Positions 10,871 through 24,673 of a DNA stretch of 64,000 nucleotides are shown one piece after another; positions within the stretch are counted from its first letter, which is position 1; every line of letters begins with the position of its first letter. The notes under the pieces are model-generated. The model had not been told where the DNA came from and made no database searches. It was given only the letters and a program-made list of their open reading frames with translations. The position numbers and the translations under genes are program-made. Source of the stretch: Apus apus (taxonomy: Eukaryota; Chordata; Aves; Apodiformes; Apodidae); assembly GCF_020740795.1 (NCBI RefSeq), contig NC_067282.1, positions 129,203,132 to 129,267,131 of the forward strand, written 5' to 3'.

Positions 10871-13800
10871 AAAGGTGAATGTAACTTGTTCCAGTATGAA
10901 AGCCATCCTGTTATCTGTAAAGTGTTTCTATCCAAGTTGATTCTCTAAAAACCTAGAAAATTCATGCAAAAAATGGTCACTATGCCACTAAGATGAGAAC
11001 ATCCACATTAGGTATGTGGCAATCTCAGCAACATCAGAGCAACAAAGATGTATTTCCAATCCATTCAAAGTGGAATTTAACAATGGGAGGTTAAATACTT
11101 TACATGGTCAAATAGCATTTAATGTGCTATTTAAATTTTAATTTTTAAATTTGATTAGAAAATTCTCCAATCTTCTTGTGTGTCCTTAATCTCTTTGGTT
11201 CTGTTGGCTCAGAAATTGCAAACTGGGTGCAAGGCAATTGCTTCTGTGTTTCTCACTTTTTAATCAGTCTTAATAGGTGCGTTTTGGTCTCTTTTCAAGA
11301 TAAAGCTTAAAATCAAGGGCAACCTCTCTTGCTGTTGTTTGTCCATCAAGGATATAATTTTTGGAAGACAGAGTCCACGCACTATTTTGACAATGCAAAT
11401 TACTGTAAGATCCATGCAAAGAATGTAAATCAATTTCTCATTCCCCGAGGGTGTCTCCACACATGGGCGTATTAAATTAAAAGGCTTGAAGCAAAAGGTC
11501 CATTTACTCCATTTTGGTACAACTCTTATTACTTGAAAGAGATATTTTGAAATACCTCACGCTTACATGCAGTTATGCATGAGGGCTGCAGACACAACTT
11601 TAATTGGTCCCCAGGACCTTGCTTTGAAGTGATGACTCACAAAGAGTATTTTGTCAAGCCAACTGTGCCGTAAAAATATTAAGTGTGGCTTAAAACAGTA
11701 AAGGTTTTATTATCCTGCTCACTTTCTGTCATGAAGCATTGCATTAAATTGTACTTTTAAGGGATTAATGACCTATTTGCTTCATTTTGTGCTACATTTG
11801 TGGTTATAAAAGCTATTAAAAGCCATGTCATCAACACCAGTGTTAATGAAGATACTGGAAAATCAGTCAAGCACAAATATATTCTAATCCATAGCATTAA
11901 TCCAATTGCCTTTCCCTAGGAGGTTTGTTAGCATTCCCTGGTGACCTTGCATCATTGTCGTAATTTTGTGGGCACAGCCAGACAAGTTAAATGCTTGAGA
12001 AAGAGAAAACATGGAAGCAAAACCTGCCCCTATGTTATGTAAGTCTAAACCCCTCTCATTTATGAGGTACTGTACAGAGGCGTAGAAATTGTCCACATGG
12101 ACACAGACAACAAATAGCATGACATGTCATTACCACAGCTGAAAAAAAAAAAAACAATTTTTAAAAAATCAAAACTATGAGAAACATTCAGGATTTTTGG
12201 TTTTGCTATTTTCAACAGACACGCTACAAGACTGAAAATTAATCTAATTTATCCAGTAAGAGACAGGTCTGCAAAATAAGCTGTGTAGAACAATGATGAA
12301 TTCTTCAAGGTTTTTTTTTATAAATAGAACCAAGTAAATTGATTTCTTTGCTATTTGGCAAACAGCTTATTCACAGAGCTATGTAGCTCTGGGAAGGCTG
12401 AAACCATTCATGAAGCTGTGCTGAATTTCACAAATACTTTTGACTAAAACAAGGTTAAACTGTAGTAACATTGAAATGTTTTGCCCTGATGGTAATTGAA
12501 ACATTTCAAAGTTTTCCTTCAAAACAGCTTTTTTCCCTTTAAAAAAAGGGCAGAATTTGATAAGAAGGAGTCAAAAGCAAAACATTTCAGACAAACCTAA
12601 AACTGGATCACGTTTTCAGTATCACAGCAAACAAAAAAACTCCATTATTACGTCAACCATAGCAAAACAGCAACATACTGCTTCATGTCAGTACACTGAT
12701 TGTCATCACACTGGATGTCACACCACGTTGCCACCCCTTACAGTAACAAGGACACTGGGAAATTAATACCATTCATTTCTAAATCAACACACCTATGAGA
12801 CATCATTGAAAAACACTGTGTGTTCAACACCAGCAGAAACCGCACAGCAGAGGAAAGGAGAGTCAGAGGCAAATGAAGAAAAAGAAAAAAACACTAAAAA
12901 TAACACAACAATCCCAAAAGTAGCAGCAACAACAAAAAAGAACACCAAGTTTTCTTGTAGACGATGTAGGGATAGGTCACTCAGTCCTTGACATCCTCCG
13001 GATGTAGTGACTTTTACTTCTACACCCTGAAGTGCTTTAATGGGAGAGGGGCTGTTAAAAACGGGGGCTCCAAGGCTCAGCAACTTTCTTAACCCCATTA
13101 CAGCCACTCAGAGAGAACCTGTAAGAGAACCCAGGTCAGCCAGTTCAAGTCTGGTCCCTCATCAATGGACCTATTATCTACACAATGCAGTTTTTAACAT
13201 CTTATATGAAAGACCCATACATATTAAGACGCATGGCACTCAATTTATTTACCTCAGAAAGGTGAAGAGATTCAAAAATTCTGACTAGTGGGTAATTTGT
13301 GCCAAAGTAAGGAACTAAATGTGAGCTTTTCTTCCTTCTAGGTTATCTTGTGTTGTTTTTTTTTTACTGACAGCATGCACAGCTACTGACAGAAGAAGAT
13401 TTGAACGTGACTCTGCAAAATATTTAAAAACATTTAAAGACACTTCTTTCACAACCTGGATTGTGAAAGAGGTCATCTCCAATACAAAGTGTATACCTAG
13501 TAGATCATTGCTTATGCATTGTAAACTGAGTTCTTTGCTATTTCATTGTGAAAGCACTGAAGTTGCAGAGAAACTCATTATGAGCTTTCCTTTGTGTCTG
13601 TGTTTGAGAAAGCAAGCGGGGGCTACTCATACTCGAGTGTGGGGTGGGAGCATGTGTGCACCCAAGGGAGGAATCCTCTCCCCTTTGGGACACCAGAAGC
13701 TCAGAGAAAGAGGGGTTTCTCTCTCCCCACTTTGGCTACTACCACGCTCACACACAACCCTGCTATCCCTGCTTAGGTAAAAGCTGATCTAGAAGACACA

Positions 13801-16729
13801 GGAGGCAGTGTAACTGCTCCTCTGCTATGAAGGCTTCTGTTCTTCAATCTTCCCTTTTAGGTTTCCATAAGGTCTATTATCTTTCAGCATAAGTAACACA
13901 CCTCTCTCACATGAGAAGAACAATATGTAAATGAAGATACACCTCTAATAATTCTGTTGTTTTAACAGTGGCTCCCTCAGATATAAGGTCTAGTAGCCAA
14001 ACTCATTGCAGTGAACCAGGAGAGGCTTGCAAACTCTTGGCTTTACATAGCTGTTGGGCTGCTTTTGCTCCTGAAGTAATGGGCATAGGCTACTTAAGAG
14101 TGCCTGCATAGGCTCAAAACTTCATTTAATATTCCTCTTGGGGTGGGTGGGGAAGTGAGGAGTAGAGGAGCATTTTCAAAACTATTTCCAAGGTTAACAT
14201 TTCCAAGCTGGTGCAAGTTACTATCAGCTATGCTAGGTTAAGAATGGGTTGAGACCTGAGTGGTATTAGAATCATAGGTACATCAGCTGAACTGGTTACT
14301 TGCTTTTTGTACTTCCCTTTTATTTCTCTGATTACCTTGGTAATCAAAGGCCATTGTTTATCTATTTCTCCCCCCTTTCTGGACAGTCCATGTTCTCTCT
14401 TACTCCATATTTCAGAACTCAAAAGAAATCTGTAGGTTACTCGGACCAAGAAAATGGGATATGGAGGTTGTCCATCATGCAATCATATCCTTAGGAAGCA
14501 CTGACTGCCAAAGAGGAGCAGCCTTCAGTAGACAGCAGATAACAGCAAACTGAACACACAGACGCCATCCCCATTTCCAAAGTTTGGATGTGGACCATCC
14601 ATGAAGTGATACCAAATGTTATTGATGTAAATGTTGACACAGGTTGAGAGAAATTTGCCAGAAGTTTTGGCTCTATATAATTTGAGATGACTGTACACAA
14701 CTCCGAAAACTATTTGAAACAGAAATCTCTACATACGTTACAGGTTTAAAACAAAGCCAACAGTTTATAAGGGAATGCTCTGCATTAAGGAGCTTTCAGG
14801 GACATTCAAGAAAGGCTTTGGTTTCAAGTTTCTAGGAAGAAGATAGGGTGTTTTTTTTTTTTTTAATATAAGTTGCTTTCTACAAATTTTATATGCTATA
14901 TTCCTAAAAATCCCAAATCTAAAGCTTGCAATCAAGACAGAGGTGGGAAGAGGGACAAAAAATACATGCTGAACACCATGGACTCACTTTGGGAAATGCA
15001 TATGGAGCATAAGCCATTACACTAAAAAATCCATACCAGATCAGCTCATTTAGTGTCAATGAAACTAAAGCACATCAAGATTTATTATTTGATTAAAAGC
15101 ACTCAGAGAGCAAATGCTTGTATCTAATATTACATTTCTCAATTACTTTGATACATTTGATATTTATAAAAATGAAATAATTCCACATACAGGGAAAAGA
15201 GAGGTAATATAGGCTAAAATAATACTGGCTGTTGATTCTGATTGACAGCTGTGAAGTAAGGCCACATATAGTGGTTGATGTTTAAAAGGATTTGAAAATT
15301 AGAAGTAGCGTTTCTGAGCCCAGCGATGAAAAACCCTGACATTTGCAGTGCTGGGAGAAGGCTGTGAGAGGGATTTCTATCCTGGTTTCCCACCCAGAAG
15401 AATATATTTACTGTTCAAACATTTTGAGGCAGGCACCCTTGGAAATCAACGGGAACTCTGCCATTGGTTTTAAGGGGAGCAGAATCTGTCCCGATGTGTA
15501 AATATGCAGCAATATTTTTTTTCCTCTGACTGTTAAAAACCACCATCACAACTGGATGGAACCTGGTTTTAAACACTCAAACATTGGCCTCTTTACCGCA
15601 GGAGTCTCCAACGATGTCCATCCTTAACACCACACTAGCTGCCAGCTGAAGGCTCTGAAATGCTGATTTTAATCAAAATCTTTCCTTTCAAATCTAGCTT
15701 ACAGTTTACTCATAGTGCAAAAGTGCTTCTCAGCACTGGAATTTTCAGGATGCGATGCTGAGCCAAATACTGCAGGCACAGCTTGCTCATAAGACAGCAA
15801 TCTTGTGGCCCACCTTGGAAGCTGTAACAGGGCTACTGTACTCAGCCTCCCACCCTTGGTGAAGCCCACTAATAACATCTGTTTTATAGCATTCACTCCT
15901 GCAACCTGCTAGCTCCCTGGCTCTACTGCTGTCATAGAGAGGATGTGCTTTACTATGCTGCAGGTCTGGTGGAAAGTTGTCAGACTTCAAGCCAAATGTA
16001 AAAGCAGCCAGTGCTGAATAAATGACTTGAAGTGCTTTCTCCAGGGACCCCTTCCAGGTCCCAGATAGGCAGATTTGGCCAGTGTTTGTAGACAGTCTTG
16101 CTCAGAGGCAAATTAAAAATCAAAATACAGACACCGTTTGAAAAACATCGAAAGCTAGACTCAAACATCCACCATGTATTAAGACATTCTTATATAAAAA
16201 TAACCACAAGGTTGCAAATTCATACTTTCCTACTTGGTGAGACCAACTGCAACCAGGAATAAACCTGGAAATGTGTGGGGCAGACTGCAGCACTGCCTTC
16301 AGAGAAAGCATAAAGCTGGAGGCGGAAAGCTGGAGCAAGAAAAACAAGACAGTGTGAAGCAGGCAATTGAATCGAGCGGTGGGTGGCACAAGGGGTAGGA
16401 CCCTCACCTGCACCAGCACTGCCCCTGGGAGCTGCCCCAGTGCGGTAACTGGGTCAGCTCATGGTGTACTCAACACTCACAAATACAAAATAAGCACACT
16501 CCTCACCTATTGCACTGGCTCTGCTGAGACTGAGGTCCCCACTGCAGTTTAGGAACTGGGTTACCAGCCTCGGGTACCACGACAGCAGCAAGACATCCTG
16601 CTTCTGCAGTGCAGGGCTGAGAAACAGGAGGGGAATTTTGCCATTACACCGGCAGAATCCGGAGACTCAAGTCAGGAATGGTGGCAAGGTAGGGCTTCCC
16701 CATATAGTCCAGACCTACAGGATAAAGAT
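10871..16729. other. Gene-free intergenic DNA
   Basis: No supported exon or RNA gene in this 5.9 kb. It contains a short perfect hairpin at 13445-13470 and a GC-richer patch at 16360-16450, both discussed as findings. Elsewhere it is unremarkable AT-rich sequence with A-rich and T-rich runs (for example about 14850-14865). Confidence 0.6.
13442..13473. repeat. Short hairpin (inverted repeat)
   Basis: TCTTTCACAA (13445-13454) pairs perfectly with TTGTGAAAGA (13461-13470) around a six-base loop. A G-T wobble and two more pairs extend the stem to 13442-13473. It is too short for a typical microRNA precursor. Confidence 0.6.
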
Positions 16730-17012
16730 CTCAAAGATTTCCCCCTTTACTCAGCTCTCATGAGACCCCACCTGTAGTACTGTACCCAGTTCTGAAGCCC
16801 CCAACATAAGGACATGGAGCCCCTAGGGAGGATCACAAAGATGATCAGAGGGCTGGACCACCTCTCCTATGAAGACAGGCTGACAGAGCTGGGGCTTAGA
16901 GCAACCTGATCTAGTGGGAGGTGTCCGTGCCCATGCAAGGGAGTTGGATCTAGATGATCTATAAAGTCCCTTCCAACCCAAACCATTCTGTGATTCTTTG
17001 ATTCTGTGATTT
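16730..17012 (+). mobile_element. CR1 LINE 3' fragment with internal deletion
   Basis: The left part carries the CR1 ORF2 end and 3' UTR words (CATGAGACCCCACCTG, AAGATGATCAGAGGGCTGGA, CTATGAAGACAGGCTGA). At about 16900 it jumps directly to the last segment (GAGCAACCTGATCTAGTGGG, CCCTTCCAACCCAAACCATT) and ends in the repeated TTCTGTGA tail. The intervening CR1 3' UTR sequence is missing. Confidence 0.92.
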
Positions 17013-20000
17013 GTCATGTGGTTTGACAGAAGAGACTGGGTTTTGTTCCAATGGGGAGACATTAACAAATCTCAACTCTCTCATTTCATTATTGTATTTT
17101 TTTGCACTTGCAGAGCATTAAGAAAGCCTGCACTCCAGCTGGAAGGCTTGGTTGCACAAACAGCTGTGCTGATACAACCAAGGGAACAGGCCACCACAGA
17201 ATGAGTACAGAAGAGTTGTAAGGTGGGAAAAGTGGAGACCTGAAAAACTTCACCTCAAATTTGATGAGTTTATCTCAGAGAGTTACAACCTCAAACAAAA
17301 CTAGCTAGCCATCTTCGCAATGATCACCCCCTTCACATGACACTTTTTCTTTGAAGTTGCTTTTTGAGGTTCTCTGACTGGGTTTATGGAAGTGATTTAA
17401 TGGCACAACCAAGTGGGTTGTGTGCTGGGACACAAAGGCAGGATTGTGTGGTGAGGACTGTAAGCAAGGACTGCCACCCAAATCTTGATACAGTGAGATC
17501 AGAGGCTGTGGTTGCACAGACGTGATTTTGGTAGCAACCCTGGCTTCTGTGGACCACTCTCTTGAGCACCCAGTCATGCCCCAGCATCATGCCCTTTCTT
17601 GTGCTGGCAGCCTGGCACTTTCCAAACCTGACCTGACTCAAAACAACATGAGAATGGTGGCAGTCAGGGATGACCTTGAAGCAAGCAAGCAATCCTTACT
17701 GCAGTAGCATGTTTATAGCTATCACTTTCCACAACACAGGAAGTGTAAGCTCGGCATATTCCATCCTTTTACAACCTTCTGCTCTCCTTCACCAGTCATC
17801 CTGCCCTACAGCAGGATAATAGATCACAAGTCATCTCTCTTCTCACAACCCTGCTTATCATTGCAAATCTTCAGAGATCTGACTCTTAATGCTACTCCTC
17901 TTGCTACATGGGGCAGCCAGAGTCATTGTGGAACCTTACAGGACTCCCACAAGTGCCACTTGTGACACTACCACTGTCTTCATGCTGACTGTGATTTGGA
18001 CATAGCTTGGTCATCAGCTTATCACTGGGAATCCACACCACAATCCAAACAGAACATCCTGCCAGTCGGTGCTCTAACAGCAACACTCTCTGATTCTTTT
18101 TAAGCAGCTTACTTGCTACTTTATCCCAGTTATGGTGATCACTTCCAGATACACCTGGCTAGTTATTTACCTACACAAAAGTCTCATGATGTCCTTGCTG
18201 AGTTACAGAAGCATCCAAAGAGCCTCTCTAACAAAGCTGCTTGTTAATGTTCCAGTGTGCTGGCTTCCACTGTACATCCTAGAACTACATATCTACTTGA
18301 GAAGCTACCATCATGATAACAATAAATACCTTTAATTTTGTCTGCCTGTTCTTCAATATTTTCATCTGTTCATGAATCCTTTTTTTGTATGTGTTACTGT
18401 CTCAATGATACAGAAGCAGCAAAACAAAGAGCCTACCTCCATTAAAATAAATTCCATCCTTAGATCCGTATCTTAACAGCATCTCCCTAAAACACTTCAT
18501 ACATCAAGATTTAAATCTGAAGTAGGTTATTGAAGGATGTAGTATCTGTACAGTTATCATAAATGCTTTCATATTATCTGGATCTGGGAATAATTTGAAA
18601 TGCGTTAAAAATGCCAGTGAGGAAAAGCAGTATCTCCTGAGCAGTAAGAAGATAAGAATTTAGGGCAAGTTTAAAAATTGATATTTAACATAATCTTCAG
18701 CCAACTCACATCCCCCTGTGAGACAATATTTGTCTGCTTTAAAATGTTTGCTTACAACCCAAAAGTCAAATTTTGCCAAACATCACAGCTTCACTACAAT
18801 GCCATGGTGTTAGGAGACATGGTGTTAGCAGCAACTTATTTTAATTATTGTCTTTGTAAGAAAATGGTGAAAACATGAGTTAGGAGGCAAAAGGAAGAAA
18901 TAGCCTGGAATTAACCACATTTTCCAGCTGTTAAAGCACAAAAAAATTTTCTACAGTAGGCAAGCCCTTTTGAGCTGTTTAAGAGCCTAAATTTCTGCTT
19001 TAAAAAATAATCTTAATCTTGTTCCATTTATATTTGTTAGGTATTGACAGTGCTCTTAATACTGCATGTGAGTGCTTTTGTCAGTGAGTGAAATAGGAGT
19101 AAATTTCTGTAACCATCAGGGAAGGTGAAGGAAAGAAATAATCCTTCAAAATTAAAGTGAAAAAGTGAAGTTACTTTTCCTGTGCTGCCTCTGTTAACCA
19201 CACACTGTTACTAACCAGCAAATAATCAATCAAAGTGGCGACTTTTTTATCTCTCTTCAGTTTTTCTAAATTTGAAAAAAATAAAGCAAAGCTTCTCAAG
19301 CCCTTTAATGCTTAAAAGAGCTTGAGGGACCCAGAAGATGCAGGGAGAATTCCCTAACATGCTCACTCATGGAGCAATTGCTTTAAAAGGTTACACATGA
19401 AAGTCCTTTCTTCAAGAAACTGATAGGACATTCTGTCAGTTCTGGGATACCCTTATTATTGAAAAGAGCTGCCAATGTTTATTATTTTACATCCAATTTG
19501 TTGTCATAAACAGTTCAAAAGAATGTGATTAACTTCAGATTGAAGTGACTCGCCAGCAAGTCAGTAAGGGAACACAGAGCAGCAAGGACACCAGAGCCCG
19601 GGGCTTTGCTCAGAGACTGTTGGGAATGCTTTCAAATCACACAGCATCAGACAGAACTGCTGTAGGCAAAAGCAGAATAAACCTAAACGTTAAACAGAGT
19701 GCAACCACAGGTCTGTGTTATTATTGTGTCTTACCGGGGTGCTGTTATCGCAAGCCTGTAACCGTATCATGATAAAGCTGCAGGCAAAGGCATCATATTT
19801 TTGTACATGATCTCTCGTCTCTAGAATATTTTGACTAGAGGGGAAAGCAAAGTTGATCTCCCATCTTCCACAGCTAATAAGAACTGACCTTCTCTGAATT
19901 GCCTTTGAAGACTGTACAGTCCAGCAATAAACATGTTTCATGCGACACGTAGTTGGGGAAAATCAGAGACCTACCTTTGTAAGAGGGAGAACAGACATAC

Positions 20001-23000
20001 AGTAAAAGTCAGGGTTCAGTCACAACATTGCTAACACGAGTACCAAAAGTGCCAATAACATACTGGCTGGGGAACACAGGATTTGAGAGGCCAGGTCACA
20101 CTCTGTTCAGCAAATCTGTGCTTTCCAACTCTACTGGTGTGTTTCATGCAGTTTGGCTCTCTCCTTAAGCAGGGAAATATTACTGTTACTGAAAAGCATA
20201 AGAAAAGAGATTACCATCATGATCAAGGGCTGCATAAACATACAATTATAATTAGCCTCCAGTCATTGGAACTTTTTATTTCAAGCAAATAATCTTTTAG
20301 CAGAGTCAAAGCCATGTATTTATTCTGGGTAACAGATACACTGCTATTGCAGAAGTAGGTTGTGCACTTGGTATAGCACTTAGTATAGCAACACCTAGCA
20401 ACACCTTTTTCTCCCCCACCCATGGGGAAGCTTACATCTGTGTTGGAATAGGCTAGATAAATACTTAAATATTTACTAAAGGAAATGTATTATATGATAA
20501 ATGTTTATAGAATGCATAATATGCTTCACAAAAGCAGTAAATAAAACAGTGGAATAAGTGCATTGGGTTTATCCTAGGTGTGTCAGTTTTACTTTTTGAA
20601 ATGCTCTTAAAAATGTAAAGTATGACATTTTTATAACATTTGACAAATGGGAGTTTGTGTCAAAACCACACTTGTAATTTGTGTGGGGCTGAGTACATGC
20701 CTCATTAAGAAGTCACTAAATTCATTTTTCCTAGGGTGTAGATCCATATAAAATCTGAGCACTTATAAGTTTTTGTATTTCAAATTATAAGAGAATTTTT
20801 GTTTCTCTGTATTTTTACGTGCTGGAAGTGTTAAGTTTGTCATTAGGTATTCAAAATCAGCTCAGTGAGAGCAGCTCTGTGGAAATAGGAGTCCCAGATC
20901 TCTTTTAGATTAAATTTCCTTTAAAGGAAAATCTTTGTAGAGATAACAGTGCAAGAAGTATTTTCAGAGCAAAGTCTGTACACATTTATACACATATGCA
21001 GAGAACAAATTAACCAGCCACCACAGCCCTCCTACAGCCTCTAACCAGCTGGACAGCTGAACATATCACAGACTGACACAGAAGGCATCTTGGTGCCATA
21101 GCCAAGCAGAGCTGGTTGAAACACATGCAGAAAATGAGACTTTCCTAACTTCACTGGGCTGCTTCCACCAAGGCAGATGAATTCCTATCTGAGCCTGCTG
21201 AGTAACATTTCTTCATACCAAAAAACTGTCTGCAACCCATTTGACCCAGCACAGATTAAACTGTCAACTACCTGGAACAAGTCCACTGTGAAACACTTAC
21301 AGGGTTATAGGAAAGGAAATACATCTGTGCCTCTCCCATCCAGACACCTCTTACTGCTTTAAAAAACACTCAGTGGTGCAAATTGATATTGTTCAGCCCA
21401 GGACCTTTGCTGTGGGTACTCTGTACTGGGTCCTTATTCATATAGCTCATCTGCAAACCACAGAGACCTGTGATGGGAAAGCCTGGGAAATGGCTTTTTG
21501 AGGTCAAACAAAAAAATACTTTTCAGTATTCTAAAAGCCTGCCAGGTCTCGGTAGCAAACTATCAGCTAACTAGTTCTCACAGCTGTTGGCAATTCTGGG
21601 ACTCCATCATAACACGACATCAAAACTGATATCTGTTCTGCAGTTTTGAGTCACAAATGAATAGATTACTCTTCCAACAGAATGGCAGTTTTAAGTGAAT
21701 AATGCTAAAAAGTACAGTAAAGGACTTTGGGTCTTAAATAACCCCTAACCACTACTGCTGTCAGAAAATAATGGAGAGACAGAAGTGCAAGGCTGCCCCC
21801 TCTTCACAAAATCATCTATAACATGCAAGGAATTTTCCTGCCACAGAAAACACAGGAGATGGAAGAAGAAAATGAAAGGTGAAAAAAGAAAAGACATCTC
21901 TGAGAATTTGCTACAACAAAGTCTGGCTTAAACAAAGTTAGAAAATGGATGGACAGGTAGACTGACCCCTGCACAAAAGGAGTGTGCATCCAAAACTACA
22001 AGTCTGTTTATCACTTTGTTGAACAGATATAGACCCTTTATTTCCAGGTGCTTCTGTTTCTCTCTGTATCTATTCTTTGAGTACACACTCCCTCTTTGTT
22101 GCTTAGTTTCATGCTTAACTAAACTGATGCTTACTGGCTTCCCTGCGTCATGCTGTTCTTGTTTACTCATCACAACTCAATAGTTCTTAATGGACAGGAC
22201 AAATTCAATTTATTTTGCAATTGCTTATCTAGATTTCATTGTACAAAAGCTGTGGAGACATGAACTGAAAGAACTGCACTTCCACACTGGAAGTGAGGCA
22301 AGAGCCTACTATTTCTGTCCAGATAACGTGGCTTGCGGGGAGCCTAACCAATTTAATTTGTTCCGTTGAGCAAACAGTCCTTTCAAAGCTGCAAATCATG
22401 CAGAAGAGGAAGATACAGAGAGCTGCATAGTAAAATTCACAGAAAGATACCTATTTAGAAACACTTCCACAAAGCACTTAAGTGCTAAACTTACAAAACA
22501 TCAGAGTCAGTTCCAACGTGCCTGAAATGTAATGCCCCAATGTTTGAGGCATTGTACACCATGGTGCCCTTTTTTTCTAAGTCTATGTCTGTGCCTACTG
22601 AGTTGTCACTGCTGTGCATACCTGTGAACCATGCAATTACCAGCCTACTCTGTACCCCAGTTCACATTTTCTTGACCTTTGCCTTAATTTGCTTCTAAAG
22701 CACAAGTGCATTTTAATGCTGATAAAAAGACAGATTTTAATATTACTATGCAAGATCCATGCTTCCTACAGATGGTGGAACTCAAATCAAACTTGCTGCC
22801 TCTGAAGAAAATCTTTTAATTCTGTTAAGGCCTCCCATAGAAATCAGGAAAGAATTAATGGGCTGCTGAGTTTCCTAACATGTTCCACCCTACAGCACCC
22901 AAATAAAGTAGGTGCTGGACTCACAGGGAAGAGCTTGACAGGGTGAGTATCCAGCAATGAATGGTGACTGAGAGGCCTGAAGCCAAGGGACACTGTCCCC

Positions 23001-24047
23001 AACTAAACCCTCCCTTTGGTGAAGGCCTGGCAGAAGATGAGTGATTTTTCTTGCTGCCAGAGACTTAGGGGTTCCTGATCCCAAGTGGGATGGAAGTATT
23101 CTGTTGACCATTGGAGGGGTGACAAGTCACTGAGTGCTGGGCCCAGGTGGGGTGAAAACACTCATGTTCCTGTATGTTTATTTTGGACTTCAGGGACCAC
23201 ATAGAGAAGAACTTCTTATGCAATGCAACTCGCAGAAGATCACTCTGCTTTGGAGCTGTTGGAGGGTAGATGCATCAACCAAAATCCAAAAAGAAACAAT
23301 GTCAGATTTACTATTGCATTATGCTACTTGGAAAGAGGATTTCCTAGGGGCATTATGTCCACACTGCTCAACAACAGTCACTCCTCAAAATAACAATCTT
23401 TTCAACTAACCTGGAGCAGCAGGTTCAAGACATTTTGACCAAATGCCCTAATGAAACCACAGCGCCAGTAAAGCACATGCCCAATTCCCCATTAGATAAG
23501 TACAATTGTACCAGGCTGATGGAGAAAGACATTCTTGATTCATGAGCTGCTTTGCAAATACTCAAGAGGATGTGGCATGAACAAAATTCATTCGAATAGG
23601 CTGGTAGCCAAAACAGATTTAGAAAAAAAACAACCAAGGGAGTTACTTCATCAGAAATGCATGCTTGAACATCCTAATTTCAGTATATGTAGATAGCTTT
23701 GGGTACATACTTTTTTTTCAGAAAAAAAAACCCCACAGTTTTATTATCCCAAATAAACCCTGCAACAATTTTTGGCTTAAGCAAACAACGAAACCCAGTT
23801 ACACATAGAAACTAAAGAGAGAAGGGACTATGTTTACCTGAAAATTTGCCAAGATGTAAGGAATTTGTGGTCAAGTCCATCCTCTTCTTCAAGGATTTCA
23901 ACTCACTACCTGGGACACACCTTATCTTTCCTATAAAGGTGTAGCCCTGAGGTGGTTTGCTCTCAAACTGTTCCTGGAGCAGTTTCACCTTGCATGGAAT
24001 ACCAGCCAAGGTTTCAGTCCTTGTGCAAATAAATCTTTTGTATTTCA
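17013..24047. other. Gene-free intergenic DNA
   Basis: About 7 kb without a supportable exon or clear transposon. A GC-richer stretch at about 22880-23640 has coding-like open frames broken by a shift and by stops and is reported as a finding. Other open frames look like chance. Confidence 0.55.
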
Positions 24048-24472
24048 TGGAATCATAGAATCATAGGGGTTGGAAGGGACCTCTGAAGATCATCAAGTCA
24101 AACCCTCCTGCTGCAGCAGGAACACCTATGGCAGGTCACACAGGAACACATCCAGACAGGTCTTGAAGGTCTCCAGAGAAGGAGACTCCACAACCTCTCT
24201 GGGCAGCCTGTCCCAGTGCTCCGTCACTCTCACAGTAAAGAAGCTTTTCCTCATGTTGAGGTGGAACTGCCTGTGCTGCAGCTTGGTGCCGTTTCCCCTT
24301 GTCCTATCACAGGGCACCATGGAAAAGAGACTGGCCCATTCTTGACATTGGCCCTTCAGATATCTATAGACATTAAGAAGGTCCCCTCTTACTCAGCTCA
24401 AGACTAAACAGCCTCAGGTCTCCCAGCCTATCCTTGTATGACAGATGTTCCAGTCCCTTAATCATCCCTGTA
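24048..24472 (-). mobile_element. CR1 LINE 3' fragment
   Basis: It begins with the reverse-complement CR1 tail (ATCATAGAATCATAGGGGTT) followed by GGAAGGGACCTCTGAAGATC. It continues through the CR1 3' UTR and the end of ORF2; the minus-strand frame at 24126-24320 includes [18 protein letters not shown], characteristic of CR1. The element stops about 130 bases before the purine tract. Confidence 0.93.
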
Positions 24473-24673
24473 TTTGTATATAGTGACAATGTAAAACTGG
24501 AACGATGCCTGTTTGTTCCATGTGACCACACTCTACGTGGTTTTGGGCATGGTTTTATTATAGCATGTGACAGAAGAATGCAAATGCCTATATACGATGT
24601 AGTTGTTGCTTTTAAGAGGACATTGGGGCAAGAAGGGAAGAAAGAAAACAAGAAAGGAAGAAAACAAGAAAAC

